A DNA stretch of 64,000 bases. Source: Aspidiotus rigidus (lineage: Eukaryota; Arthropoda; Insecta; Hemiptera; Diaspididae). Under the pieces are notes generated by a model. It searched no databases. It was not told the DNA's origin and saw only the letters and a list, made by a program, of their open reading frames with translations. How positions within the stretch are numbered: position 1 is the stretch's first letter; each line of letters opens with the position of its first letter. The translations under genes and the position numbers were made by a program. The stretch lies in assembly GCA_035079385.1 (NCBI GenBank), contig JAVHKY010000054.1, forward strand, positions 15,046,501-15,110,500, in the 5' to 3' direction. Positions 42,734-55,434 of this stretch are shown here, piece after piece.

Positions 42734-45300
42734 ACTTAAGAAGCATGAAAGTTTTTTATTGCGCTCAAAGGCGTTAATTTTTCGATTTTGCTAATGTTTC
42801 TTACGAAATATTTCCATTAATATGGCGGTGTTAGTTTTTTCCTTATATATATTCATCATCGCGAAGACTGCTTCATCGTTTCTCAATCATAAGGAAATTT
42901 ATTTTATTCTTATCGTCTGAAATATTTGTACCTCAAGTACTGACTTTGAGTGATTGAATTCAATACAGTACTCATTTGTTGTGGCTGTGAAAGTCTCAAC
43001 GCGATCAATTTTTCCGCCTTTTATACTGTACAGTGTACATAATTATGAAATATGCATTATCTGACGGCGTTTCGAACAGATACTGACGAAGCAGTCGCTC
43101 ATCCGATTCCGACCGAATGCTAAATTATATCGTGTGGCTTGTTGATCTGATCTCAATTCAAACCCAAAACGCGAGTATGGGTTAGGTTACCCTCGTTGAT
43201 GTAACATTATCTATTTTTCTGATAGAAATTCTAATTAATTTTATTGTTTTCGTCCATATTATGTGTGAAATGTATCATCATTCTTGAAGAGGTCAAACCT
43301 CACAGTTTGCGTATACTAATGTATGACTGAAGCAAGTAGGCCCTCTTATGGTAATTCTGTTGATATGATATTAAAGTACTCCTATCTGTGAAATATATCA
43401 TTTCTACGTTTTTCCTGCGATCATAATATTTACATTGATAATATCCTTTCTCCTTTTTCTTCTATTTTGATACAATTTGTATTTTTCACCGTGAAGTACT
43501 GAAGGAAGATCCGTTTAGATTGAACCATGCGCTCACTGTTTCATTTATTTTTTTTAATGCTCGAGAAAATATGCAATTCGCAAATTTTTGCTATTTCGTT
43601 TGTTGGGAATAATACGTAAAATAAAATATCGAGTTACACACAACACTTCATCGTTGTAATCTGTATGAGGGGACCTCCGGTTCATTAGCTGAAAAATTTT
43701 CAACGATTCTGATTTTACTATAGCTGCTTCCTTCGAATATGATACACAATTAATGTCGTTCAAAAATTTTCATACTATTAGTGACTTTTTGTTCTCAGAA
43801 TTATAAGCTCAATTTCAGTTTTTACATTTTTTTGAAAAATTCGATAAGAACGTGCCTGATTTTAAATATCTGATGTAACATTGATCAAATCATTTAAGAA
43901 TAGTAAGTTGAAAATGAGGCCATTACCGGAACAATTGAGTGAAAAAACTTTGAAAACCGTAAAATTATTTTCATGGTGTGCGTAGAAAGATTATTTTTTG
44001 TATGAAAATTAATTTTGTTCGATTTTATAGAACCGAAAGCTTCAACAGTTTCACTCGCCGGTCACCGCATGGGATACGGCTGCCGTGCAAAATTGAATTG
44101 ACATAAAGACAATGTCATTTTCTTTCCATAAATGCGGGTGGAGAGGGACTCGGAAAATATAAACTCTGGAGCAGATCAGGAGTAAAAGCCTTTTTTAAAA
44201 ATAATTCTTATTCAAAGAGAACCTTTTTCTTTGTTTTGGTCTCATCAGATGAAAATTACAATTAAGAAGAACAAATTTAGTTCTTTTCAATTTTTCACAA
44301 AATTCGACCGTTCTCGAGATAAATTGATTATTCCGAAAAATGCCCGTAAGAGCCTGTGTTAAATATTGCCCCCAAGTTGATGGGAACGCGTTCTGCGGCG
44401 TCGACTTAAAGTGTACTGTTAACCATTTGTATCTGCAAAAGAACGATCAGTATAGAATAAGACTTTCTTCAACTTTTACTCTTTCAATATTGCAGTTACA
44501 CAGTACGATTTCAGGACAACTTGGAGCTGGCTTAAAACTGACGAGTTTTTTTTTTATTCTTGATCGACTTAGTCATTGGCTGAATAACTATTAGGCGACA
44601 ATGAAATGTAACGTTTAACCTAACCAAACGGTCATACGGTAACTCTAACTGAATTTGAAAGGCGGACAAAGCCTAAACTAACCCAACTGTTAAAAATTGG
44701 AAACAACCTAAAACCTGATAGGGAGGCAGAACTAACCTAAAGCAACTATAGGACGGGGACTTGAAAATATCAAGGGAGTTGATCCAGCCAACCAGCTTTA
44801 AGGTTAAAGCTATGTAGGTAGCAGGGACTCAGGGTGTTGGATCCTTATTCCTTACCACTGGTTTGGCTCTTTCCTAAAAGATTAATGATTACAAGCTTGA
44901 AGCTGGCTTAAAAGCTGAGAACCATTGGCTTGAAACTTCTTGAACCAATTTAAGAGCTAAAACCTTGATGGTCTAAGGAGTAAAGCTAAAACTTAACATC
45001 CCTGGCGCCTGGCTACCATTCACGCTGAGCGATACGATACACAATTGGGATGAATCGCTCACATAGGCGGCAAAAAATCGAAAATGTGACTGTGCGATAG
45101 TAGCGCGCCCTGGCTCGAAATTCCAAATACTTTCACACGCGAATTCGAATTCAATAAGCCAGACAGCAGCGTTTATGGTAATGTCTATGATTTGTTCCAG
45201 TTGGGAAATATTAAAAATAAAGATAATGGTCATGTCAATGGAGAAGGCCAGCTGCTAATATGAGTAATGTCTGATAATTTTTACAATTTGGAATTTTGCT
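42734..45300. other. STUB1 3' UTR and intergenic DNA
   Basis: No gene was recognised. A 'ggagctggcttaaaactgac' segment (44523) has a relative near 44898 (gaagctggcttaaaagctga). A 44340-44594 frame contains several Cys but no family pattern. Confidence 0.4.
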
Positions 45301-45302
45301 TA

Positions 45303-45429
45303 CGCGTAATGAGTGCTCCAAGAAAATATTTTCAACTATGTGAATTGGACTGAATTGAAGAGAGCTTGGTAAGGTGTTGTACATCCATTCTCCCTTATTT
45401 CGATTGGGTGAACCTCCGACAATCACATC
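45303..45429 (-). other. Possible orphan exon on the minus strand, upstream of VHL
   Basis: The minus strand has a good acceptor (tcgtttttcag) followed by an open 127-nt block encoding VGGSPNRNKGEWMYNTLPSS and then QFSPIHIVENIFLEHSLR, ending at GTAAGC. The peptide is not low-complexity, but I do not recognise it and found no flanking exons. It could be a gene remnant or chance. It lies just outside the VHL start, so a functional gene here would overlap the VHL promoter. Confidence 0.2.
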
Positions 45430-45462
45430 CTGAAAAACGAGATCATTTTTATACTCTTAAGT

Positions 45463-46103
45463 ATGGTTGAGCCTCCGCGAGGTCGCAGCGACGTATTTGA
45501 AGTCAGACTGAGTTCACGTTGTGACCGGAGCGAATCTCTCAAAGTTCGTTTCATCAGTTGCTGTGATACTCCTGTCCGTGTGTTATGGGTTACCCCCGAA
45601 GGACACCACTACCTGTACAAAACCCTCGAACCGAGAGAATATCTGGACGTGAATACTTTCATAAAGCATACTTGGGTCTTCAAAGAAGAGAAAACCGGTA
45701 TGACGATAATGGCGAATAACAAACCATATTTTTATGGGTTAGATGAATTCCCTCACATAAAACCAGACTTTCGGACAAATATCAGATTCGGCGTTGCTCT
45801 GTCGCGACCTCGAGTTGACAAGTTAGAAAGATTGTGTATCAGCCTCATTTCTCGTTGTATCAGGAAATGCTCGGACGTGAAATATCTAGAGTTACCTAAT
45901 ATCTTGAAGAAACGTTTGATAAAACAAATGCATACGCTAGTTCCAGATTCACATTGTACTGCTGAGTAAGTTTCTATTTCATGATCACATTGGCATTGAA
46001 TGTTCCAAGAATGTCATTCATTAATTGTGTTGTTGGATGTTTTAGAGATAAGAAAATTTGCGAAAACAATTTGCAAGACTTCAGTCGAATTATTCAGTCG
46101 TAG
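45463..46103 (+). CDS. VHL: Von Hippel-Lindau protein (VHL), substrate receptor of a CUL2 ligase
   Basis: Exon 1 (45463-45965) and exon 2 (46046-46103) join in frame at GA|gtaagt...ttttag|A to give 186 residues. The beta domain (about 15-115) keeps the hydroxyproline pocket. LWVTPEG supplies the Trp, YLYKTL the Tyr, and NTFIKHTWVF the (Ser/Thr), His and Trp equivalents of the human Y98, S111, H115 and W117 site. The alpha domain (about 120-165) has a BC-box-like ERLCISLISRCI helix for Elongin C. VHL binds prolyl-hydroxylated HIF-alpha in normoxia and directs its ubiquitination. If the last intron is retained, a TAA formed by the donor itself ends the protein after 168 residues, past the alpha domain. 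A polyadenylation signal AATAAA is at 46433-46438. Confidence 0.95.
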
Positions 46104-47600
46104 TTCGTTTCATCGTCGGTAATTGATGTCCTTTCCACTGGAATTTCTCCGCTGCCAGAGGATCCAAGGAAAATTGAAACAAGCTGTTACGTCACTGAAT
46201 TTACTCTGATTTCAATTCAGGAACATGAGGCTTCAAGAAAACAGGGCGAAGGGACGGGGTACGAGTATGAATTGAATTCCTCGTCATCTGTATGGTTTCA
46301 AGATTTAATATTAATACGTATGTTTAAGATGATGTAAATTACTCCGCGTCGAAAGTTCTCCCTCACATGCTTCAGTAACTTACCCCAACGATTTTATCAA
46401 GATTTGATGACTGCCTAATCTTCCAATATTCTAATAAACATTCTTTTCATCATTAAGGAGAACATTTATCCTATTTTTAATCGCGATGATACATTCTGCG
46501 TAGTATTTTACCATCGAGTGAAATGCTCGGTATACTGTACGTGCAAGGTAGTATTTTGTTGGACGAAATTTGTATGTTAGTTCTTCTGTTACTGTTATAT
46601 TCTCTACCTCATCTAGTCTAAATTCAATATATTATATGATCCAAGTTTTTTTTTTTTTTTTACGAAGATCTAGACGCTGTTTAATATTGTTGATGGGTAA
46701 AATGAGGTTGACGTAATGGAAACAGCTTTTCCTTGAGAATATATCAAAGCGGTTACATATTTGTTGATGAACGGTTATTACGGGCGGAATAATCGTACAG
46801 TGTTGTCATTTTCTTTTGTCGGCAAATTGTAGTACAACCATTACATAAATATCTACTTAGCGAACGCTTTCTACAATAGAAATCGATAAAAAAAGTATGA
46901 AGATCGTAATTTGAACTCGTCTTCAGCCTTCTCGAAATCCAAGTTGTTTACTTCAATTCCCTGATTTGGGTACACGATCTCACTTGGTAGGGTAGTTCGA
47001 AACCTTGTAATTCGAACTTGAGCTCAAAAAGGGAAAATTGACAAAACAATCTGATCAAACGGCGCTCATCATCAACGAGCAGCAGATTTTCAGACCAGAG
47101 TACTAGTTCGTAGTAATGCTGTAGCAGAAAAATATTTGTAACGAAATTGAAAAATCAATTGATGTACTCGCTAAGAATGAAGTCCTCATCAAATCATGAA
47201 ATCAGCGGACGAGCCGTATGAAGGAAACACTCTGCATTAAAAATTTCAAAACAAAAAATAATATATTGAGTGAGGGGAGCATCGAAGAAACTTATTCAAT
47301 ATTTTCACGAAAAGGTAATGTGAATTTCGTTAAATAATAATACTACAACTTCCGTGCATGCAGTCAAGATCGGCTGAAGAAAAAAACACTCATTGAATCC
47401 TTCAGAATTGTACGCACAAATGAGAAAAAATAATACTAGTATTCAGCGGGTTCAAATTCAGCAGGAAAATAGTGATAAAATACAATACATGGTAATAAAT
47501 CATCGATAGTGAAAGAACAAACCGATTAGCTATTGGAATACGAAGGGCCAGCGATACTCGCATTTTAGCTGGATAAGAGTTCAATTCTGAACCTTCTCAA
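46104..47600. other. VHL 3' UTR and spacer to LUC7L3
   Basis: AATAAA at 46433 on the plus strand and TTTATT at 47601 (AATAAA on the minus strand) mark the converging 3' ends of VHL and LUC7L3. No gene was seen between them. Confidence 0.5.
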
Positions 47601-47606
47601 TTTATT
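47601..47606 (-). terminator. Polyadenylation signal of LUC7L3
   Basis: AATAAA on the minus strand lies 31 bases past the stop at 47638. It is the first such hexamer downstream and implies a very short 3' UTR. Confidence 0.55.
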
Positions 47607-47637
47607 CTGGATCATGCACATTCCGAAAAATTAATTC

Positions 47638-50171
47638 TTAGTTTTTTTTCTTGTCTCTGTCATGATCTCCGTTCAATCCTGTCAAAACAATACATATTTA
47701 ATGTAACATACAGGGTCGTAAAAAGTCTTTCGCACAATTTCAACTAGAACTTACGCTTGTCATCACGGTGCTTATCTCGTTCTCTGTGTCTATCGCGATC
47801 ATCCCGATGCCGTCGACCGTCGTCATCTTTCTTCTTACTTCGTTCTCGCGAACGATCACGAGTTTTGTGGTCGCGAGGTGATCTACTCCGTTTATCGTCG
47901 CGGTAAGATCGACTATGAGACTTTCGATCTCGTTCTCGGTGACGATCATGATCACGATCTCGGGGGCTTCTGTAAAATACAGAATAAAATTTAGATGACG
48001 CGTTAAACCTTGTCAACTGTTCCAGAAAGCTAGACTGTCTGAAATATACATTTCATCTGGCTCAACACTTACGCACCAGAAATTTTTTCTCCGCAGTTCT
48101 AAAAATGTTCATTTACGAATAATTACCACTTTTTAAAAAACTAAAATCTTACACTCGATTCGTATCACGTTTATAATTTCCTCAATGTAGCGAATATTAG
48201 AATTAAAAGCTATAGCTGATCTTGGATATCCTCAGAGAAGGCAGCGACAATTGACGAGAAAACGAAAAGCAATTCATGAAACGATGACTCTGATTACGTA
48301 CAAAATACAAGTAAGCAATACTGTTGTCCACTGAAATTCGCAACCAACGTGCGTACCGTTATGAAACACATAATTACTAACAGTAAAATGGGTAATATTG
48401 GAAAGGATAATATGAAATACACGTTAATAATGAAGTTAACGAGCAGCGTTGTTCGTTTGAGGAAGAAAAAAAGAATTAAGAAAGAAAAACTTAAATGTCT
48501 ACAACAATGTACAAAGTGGTACCTCGTTTACGAAAGACACCGGTAGCATTAATTCCATTTACTGAACCTAATTTGCGGTAACAATGCGTTTACACTTTTT
48601 GGATACCACTCAATAATAAATGACAGGTTCCTGTTTTGTAAAAAACATCAAAAACCATGACACAACCGCAGTATACCGCTTCATTGTTAATACAAAAAGT
48701 ACGATGTAATACTTCGTATCATAAAAGCATCTTGCAATGATCCGTGATACGCTTCAACGTCCACGGACTAATGTACGATACATCATCACTGTTTGCCTGA
48801 AGATTTGGTGAGTGTAGCGATACCTTCCCGAAAACGGTGCGAGAACTCTTCAGGCAAGTACAGCACGTACACAACAAGTACTACTTTTACAAAATAATAC
48901 AAATTCAACGTAGTTTCAAGAGAATGGCAATTTTCACAATACCTTGATCGAACACTTCTACGATCATGATCGCGTCTCCTATCATCACGATCACGGTCTC
49001 GATCAGAAGTACGTTTAGTTCTTCCGTCATCTCGTTTTCGTTGTCTTTCCATTTTGATATCATTATGTTTTTTCTGCAGAAAATCGCAAGAGAAAGGTGA
49101 ACGGGTTCAAACAATTATTACCGCGAGAAATTTAGGCATACTCACATTCAATTCTTCAACGGCACTTTTCAGTCGCCCATAACCAGTATGTTGTTTACCC
49201 ATTAAATGATCATCGATTCTCGATTGAGCATCACCGACAATAAGGAACGCACCACATGTTTTGCACACTTCCATTTGTTTTTCTTGGGCAACAGCCAATT
49301 CTACAGTAGCTGACCAATGACTGTTTTCATTTTGACGAAGTAATGTATCACGTTCCTCTTTCAGCTGATCACATAGTTTCATCAACCCTTGCGCTTCCTC
49401 CACATTACCTTGTATACCCATCTGTTCAGCTTCGGATACGAGCTTATTTACCCTCTCCGTTAATAAAGAGATTTGTTCTTCGTTTTTCTGAGTTTGAGCT
49501 GTCGTCAACTGAGGAAGCTGCGAATAAAATAATTGGTCAACTCCACGAAAAAATAAAATTTGATCAAGTCATAAATACATTAATCTTACTCCTAATTGAC
49601 ACTTATGATTAATTTATAAATTAGAATGAAAAGAAAACAAATTCGTTCCTTAAAATTTCAAAAATTGTGGTACCTCAACATTATCCAAGCTGGTGCTAAA
49701 TAGTTAGTTTTCATGTTATAAGAAAACTGATTGGGAAACTTACAGGCTCAGATTTGCTCATGAGAGCAAGCCGTTGTTCACCTTTAACGATTTTTCGTTC
49801 AACTTCGTTGAGCATACCTTGGGCAAAACGTACAAAATCTTCTTCGTATTGTAATTTCAAAAACGTATCTTCAGCTTCAGTAAACTGGCTTTTAGCTTCC
49901 TCGCAATGCAATTTCGTGCATGGTCCTAGATCAGCTTTTGTGTTCACGAATAAGTCATGAGGACAGAATTTAACGATGTAAAATTTACAATACTGGAAGA
50001 TCAAGAATTGTTTTTTAGTTTCAAAGTACGGCAATGGAACTTATTATCAAAACTCTTCAGTCTTACTTCCGGATCGTCCCATTTAATTTTCTTCTTCTTG
50101 ATAGCACCTCCGTCATTCCGACTGGGACCCATCAGTTCGTCCAATAGGGCTGCTGCGGCAGCTACCGCCAT
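47638..50171 (-). CDS. LUC7L3: LUC7-like U1 snRNP splicing factor (LUC7L3/CROP type)
   Basis: Six coding exons on the minus strand: 50171-50067, 49992-49744, 49517-49146, 49073-48943, 47969-47755 and 47678-47638. All join in frame and give 370 residues. The N-terminus has LLDELMG and KWDDPE. The first zinc finger is CKFYIVKFCPHDLF with LGPCTKLH (CCCH). A coiled coil follows, then EEAQGLMKLCDQLKEERD. The second finger is QEKQMEVCKTCGAFLIVGDA with DDHLMGKQHTGY (CCHH). The tail is an Arg/Asp/Ser-rich RS-like domain (RDRDRDDRRRDHDRR, SRSPRDHK). LUC7 proteins stabilise U1 snRNP on 5' splice sites. The last exon adds RLNGDHDRDKKKN. Retaining the final intron ends the protein two codons later at a TAG (47744). 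This gene is head-to-head with the DHX30-like gene. Confidence 0.95.
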
Positions 50172-50998
50172 TGTTGAATGAAAGGAACGCCTAACTAGTT
50201 GACTGCGATAACAGTTGACGATTATTTTGAGTTCGGTCACTTGGAATAGTACAAAAATGGTAGGAATGTCTATTACTTACAGAAGCTTAATTCAATACAT
50301 CTCACACGTCATTGCGAAATGTATCACGTTCAATAGCTTTTCACAGTTCGGCTGTTCTTGAAATCATTCATCAAAGGAAAGAAGAAAGGTCAAACGCGAA
50401 AAATTGAGAGAAAAATTCAACGTAACAAATCAAGAAGCTGACTGTAGGAAATGCCGTGTGTTTGAATGAATAAGTAGTTGAGAATTCAGGGCGATTGCAG
50501 AGATTGAAGTAAACTGAGAAGAGTGTGAAGTGAACTTTGAGAAAGTGAAAGGAAATCAATTATGAATCTCTTCTTAACTCTCGAGTTTGAGTTCGGACTC
50601 GAGTAGGTTTGTACTCAATTTAGATGGAAAACAGGGTAAAAAAAATGCATCTTCAAAGAGCTGTTCAAAGAAAAAGTTTGGCTTTGCGAAGCTTCCACAA
50701 AAATAATGTTCAGAAAAAAAACTAACCAGCCACCAGGTGCGCTAAAGTGTCATTCCCATTGATAAGAGTATTATGATTGATTGATCGGAATGTGTTATCA
50801 GCGCGATTCCCAAATTACTGAAATAGACCGAACAGAGTTGACCGAAAAAACAATAATTTCAAGCTAGTTTCAGGCTTCTGACAAATTGAATTCACCCTTT
50901 TTTGTACTTTTATATGAAGTGAAATTTGGTTTTTCAGTACACTTGAATCTTGAATGTTATATTCGCGCATGAACTATCTTCATGATTGTGGCTTCTAA
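50172..50998. promoter_or_regulatory. Divergent intergenic region between LUC7L3 and the DHX30-like gene
   Basis: About 830 bp separate the two start codons, so this is the likely shared promoter region. There is no TATA box in an obvious place, and no repeats were recognised. Confidence 0.45.
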
Positions 50999-53900
50999 AT
51001 GCTCATATTTCACTCGTATTCTCCTTCAAAATGTCCCGAAAGCATACATATTTCAAAACGAAATCTCACATACTTGTAAGATAATTAATTGCTTCATTAC
51101 AAGGCTTTTTTACGCAATTTTCTCTGTAGAGTATATACCTTGATTCAATATTATCTTTGTCCAGATGCTCGCACCAACTTGAACTATTTGAATTGGCCTA
51201 ACTGCAGGTATTGTCACTATGATTTTCTAATACCCAAGTTGAAAATGAATAATCCTGGTAAGTGGGAACTTCTCTTCAGTGAGTTAGTAATTATAAGAGA
51301 CGTTGATTCTTACTTCATCCTTTGTTTTTAGCGAGAACTTCAACCGTTGTATTGGAGAATTTTTACGTACAAGTTGCAAATTTTATGAAAAATCCGTCGT
51401 TCAAGGTTGAAAAAGGTTTCTCGAAAACAAACAACGGCTTATGGGCGTGTGATATTTCTGTTAAATGGCCGATTCCAAATCATTTTCGGGCAGAACAATC
51501 TAAAAAAACTGAAGCGGCACGAGTCGCTTCCTGGCTGGCTATTCAATGGCTACAGGTGATTAACCTGCGTTTGATATTTTTCATATATCCTGCAAAACTT
51601 TATTTTAATGGTCAGTCACTTTTTTGTAGAGTCTTAATAAGATAGATAACGAAGGCAGACCGCTTCTTGTAACTAGTGGTATTCCAGAAGTAAGGTTAGA
51701 GTTGAATCCTGAATTGATTGAGTCACTGTATACTCTGTCCGTGGAATACAATGAGGTAAGAATGATACCATGTGCCCTTAGCTCGTCTTAGTTATGAAAT
51801 AGCTCACAATTATTTCTCATGTTTCAGCGAGTGAAGCCTGCCTATGAACAATACGAATATGAACATAGAGATGAAATTTGTCGATATTTTGATGGTACTT
51901 GATTCTTTCAGTGGCGTAGAAACGATTTTTCAATAGAGGGTATTTTACTTCTTAGGTATCACTATTTTCATCCAACTAAAAACGTGGGCCGAAGGGACAG
52001 GAAAAAATCGCAATGGGGGATATATATCTTCCTTATAGTCTCTACGCCATTGGATTTATTTCTCTCTGATATCGTCGTATCTGTAACTCTTGGGATCGGA
52101 GCTAATTTTGCTATTTTTTTAAAGATTACAAATTTCCGTTGTACGACGATATTCCGAATGAAGAGAAAAATTCTCGAAATACGATGTTAGAAAATGAATT
52201 AGAAAAGATGCCTCCTCAATGTCCATTACCCATTGATGAATTCGGGTAAGTATTTTCTCCGTCGATGATAATCTTTATCCTCCCTCACTCTTTCATAAGC
52301 TGACATTATTTTATAGAGCAGTGATAGTTAACACCATTCAAAATAATAGAGTAGTCGTCATTCAAGGAGCTACGGGTTCGGGAAAGACAACAAGAGTACC
52401 ACAACTTCTGTTGAATCACTACATAAGAAGTGGTCTTGGCTCAGAGTGCAATATTATGGTGACTCAGCCCAGACGAATTAGCGCGATTTCATTGGCCACT
52501 CGGATCGCGTCAGAAAGATCAGAGAATGTAGGTAATCTGTTTAAGAACGTGATGAAAGATAAATCAAATTATAATTATGCACGATTTCTTGAATTTCAGT
52601 TGGGCTTCAGTGTTGGTCACCATGTAAGATTTAGTCAACTCTACCCCCCTCAACCTGGAAGTATAGTATTTGTATCTTCTGGAATGTTACTGCAAAGGAT
52701 GGTGCTCGATCCTAGTACGACTTTCTGTACCTGTTTCCTATAATTTCTCTGTTTTTTCTAAAATTATACGAGAGTATTATTGCTTTTTCAGTGTTACATA
52801 GTATCTCGCATTTGATCATTGACGAGGCTCACGAGCGCGATCTAAACGTCGACCTATTATTAATGCTAACCAAAGAACTGTTGCATAAAAACGATAGAAT
52901 TCGAATCATCATTATGAGCGCCACAATCAACGCAGAATTTTTCCAGCAATACTATAATAATTGTCCATTGTTATCGATTCCCGGATCGAAGCACGAAGTC
53001 CGAACTTATTATATCGATGTGAGTTTGAGAGTTTTCATCCTTCTTCGTAACACTATGTCTTGAATTATAGACCCGAGTTACTTTTGTAGGATCCAGGAAT
53101 GAGAGAATATTTCGCTACACCGAACTACGAGTACGATGAAAGAGATATTGACGATAATTTAATCATCCATGTTGTACAATGGATTCACCAAACTCGTCCG
53201 GCGGGGGCTGTTCTTGTCTTCTTACCCGGATGGTCCGATATATCGAAAATCCTGAATGTCCTTCGAGAAAACGATGGAATGTTCGTCTTGATCGCGCATT
53301 CGAAAATGAAAAGTGAGCAGCAAGAATTGATATTTTGCCCTCCTCCGGAAGGAAAAAGAAAAGTTATATTGGCTACGAACATAGCCGAGTGTAGTATTAC
53401 TATTCCTGACGTTATTTACGTCGTAGATTCAGGTGTAATAAAAGAAGTAGGGTGAGTACGTGGTAAAATTTAATTCATGGAAAATTTTGTCTAGGTAATT
53501 CGTTTTGAATACTATTGATGTTACAGAAACTTCAAAGGTATTAAGGGACTAGCAAATGCGTGGGTTTCGAAGGCTGTAGCTGATCAAAGAAAGGGTCGTG
53601 CTGGTCGAGTTACTAACGGTGAATGTTTTCGACTGTACTCGAGACGGAAATACGAGTCTTTCGATCAATATCCAGTCCCCGAGATTCTTCGAGTATCTCT
53701 GGAAAGCCTTATTATGAGAATAAAGGTCGATCTTAATTTCTGTTTGAATTGTTCAAACTTATGTAGAAGATTCTCATAAAATTCTCTTTTTCCTTCTGGC
53801 AGATGTATTCTGATGATAAACTTGTAAACACGTTGTGTAAATTTCCAAATACACCTCCTCTGCCTGCAATTATGAGTGCGATCCAATACCTACAACAAAT

Positions 53901-55231
53901 TGACGTTTTCGACCCGGAGGAAAATTTAACACCATTAGGACGACGGATAGCTATGTTTGGTTTACATCCACTACTCTCTGTTGCTCTTGTATATTCTGTG
54001 TTTTTCAGGTAAAATACTTTCTAACGAATTTTAATCAACATCGAGCTGGGTAATGTAGTGACTAATTTGGATCTAGATGCATGAATTCAATGTTACTCAT
54101 TTCGTCAGCATTAAATGGAGATTCGTCAGTTTTTCCCATCGGTTCGAAGAGCAGCGATCGTCGCAATTTATTGAGTCAATATCACCGTACGAACGATTTG
54201 GTTTCCATGTTCAGAATTTACGATAACTGGAAGAAGAATCCCACGGCAGATAATTTTTCTTATTTAAATTCAACATCTTTACAAACATTTAAAAGTAAGC
54301 ATCATAATTCATAAACATCACTCAGTACGAGAAACCTTTCTTCAATTAGAATGATTTGTATTAATCATCGATTGTTCACATAGAGGTGCTCCATTTGAAT
54401 TTGGAATACCTGTTTAAAGCGCGTTTAGTTACTGCCGATGAAATGGTAAAATACGATTTTGATGAAACCGACGGCGATGTTGAAACTTTGGTGATGCCGG
54501 TGCTGTTCGCTGCGACGGGACGATTGGCCGCTAATGACAAACCCTATCATATAACCGGAAAAACCAACCACTACCTCACCACGCTGTACATATGTATTTC
54601 GATTCGTATAATTAATTTTTTTTTTTTTTGAAAACACTATCGATATTTTGTAAATTTACAGTGATGGGTTAAAAGTGCAAATTGGTAACGAAAGTGTTAA
54701 TTTCAAACAGTCACAGTCGTCTCCATTTCTGACATATTACAACATTAACACGACGGAAGAAGGTTTTCTTCGGATTTTTGATACGGCCCAGATTTCCCCC
54801 CTCTCTGTACTCTTATTTTCTCCGACATCACCAAAAATTGTACGTTCGATGTAATACTTACTCTGTTTATATATCCGCTATTTCTTCCTCGTTTGTACTA
54901 CATTTGTTTTGTCGACTATTTCAGCTTTCCTCAAACGTACCTGATGAAGTCAGAATTGGTTACCCGTTCATCAATTTACATATTGTAGCTAAGAAAAAGT
55001 GCGTGCATATTTTGGAAATACTGTATTACATTTTTAATCTCTTCATTCACTTGATCCTTGTTGTATTGTAGTGATATGATGCGTGTCCTACATTTACGCG
55101 AGATAATACAGCACTCGCTAAAATTCTTCGTGGCACATTATAACAGTACCATGGATGAACCAGATTTGATTTCTCAATTTAGAGAGAATGTGATCGCAGT
55201 TCTTCAATCTCTTATTCGAGAGAATAACTAG
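50999..55231 (+). CDS. DHX30: DEAH-box RNA helicase with dsRNA-binding domain, DHX30-like
   Basis: Well-supported exons: 51332-51555, 51630-51755, 51828-51894, 52125-52245, 52317-52527, 52600-52714, 52792-53018, 53090-53451, 53527-53725, 53803-54008, 54077-54294, 54384-54585, 54662-54839, 54925-54998 and 55072-55231. The start is uncertain: 50999-51075 plus 51130-51257 join in frame (total 964 residues), but the first ATG could be 51245. Order: a dsRBD (KKTEAARVASWLAIQWLQ), then motif I GATGSGKTTRVPQ, Ia TQPRRISAISLA, II DEAH, III SAT, V ATNIAECSITIPDV and VI QRKGRAGR, then winged helix, ratchet and OB-type C-terminus. The dsRBD next to the helicase core and the sequence around it fit DHX30, which acts on mitochondrial and cytosolic RNA; DHX36 or DHX57 relatives are the alternative. 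All catalytic motifs look intact. Confidence 0.88.
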
Positions 55232-55434
55232 ATAAGTTTAATTTAATTAAATTACATAGGTTTTTACTGTTTTATTTCTACGCATAATAGATTTGTACTC
55301 AGCGTAAAAATACACTTTTTCAAAATAAGGAATGAAGTTATGTCACAACTTACATGATTGAGTCGAGGATTGAGGGTACAAAGTTGAAATCTTACCAAAA
55401 ATAATATGAACTGTACACGAATATTGAAACCGAA
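55232..55434. other. Tail-to-tail spacer between the DHX30-like gene and SNRPC
   Basis: Only 203 bp separate the two stops. TTTATT at 55271-55276 would be the AATAAA of SNRPC on the minus strand and lies within 40 bases of the helicase stop. The two transcripts therefore probably overlap at their 3' ends. Confidence 0.5.

Noticed and set aside
48349..48546. Basic 65-codon plus-strand frame in a LUC7L3 intron
   Set aside because: Lies wholly in an intron of the opposite strand, Lys-rich chance composition, no homologue recognised.
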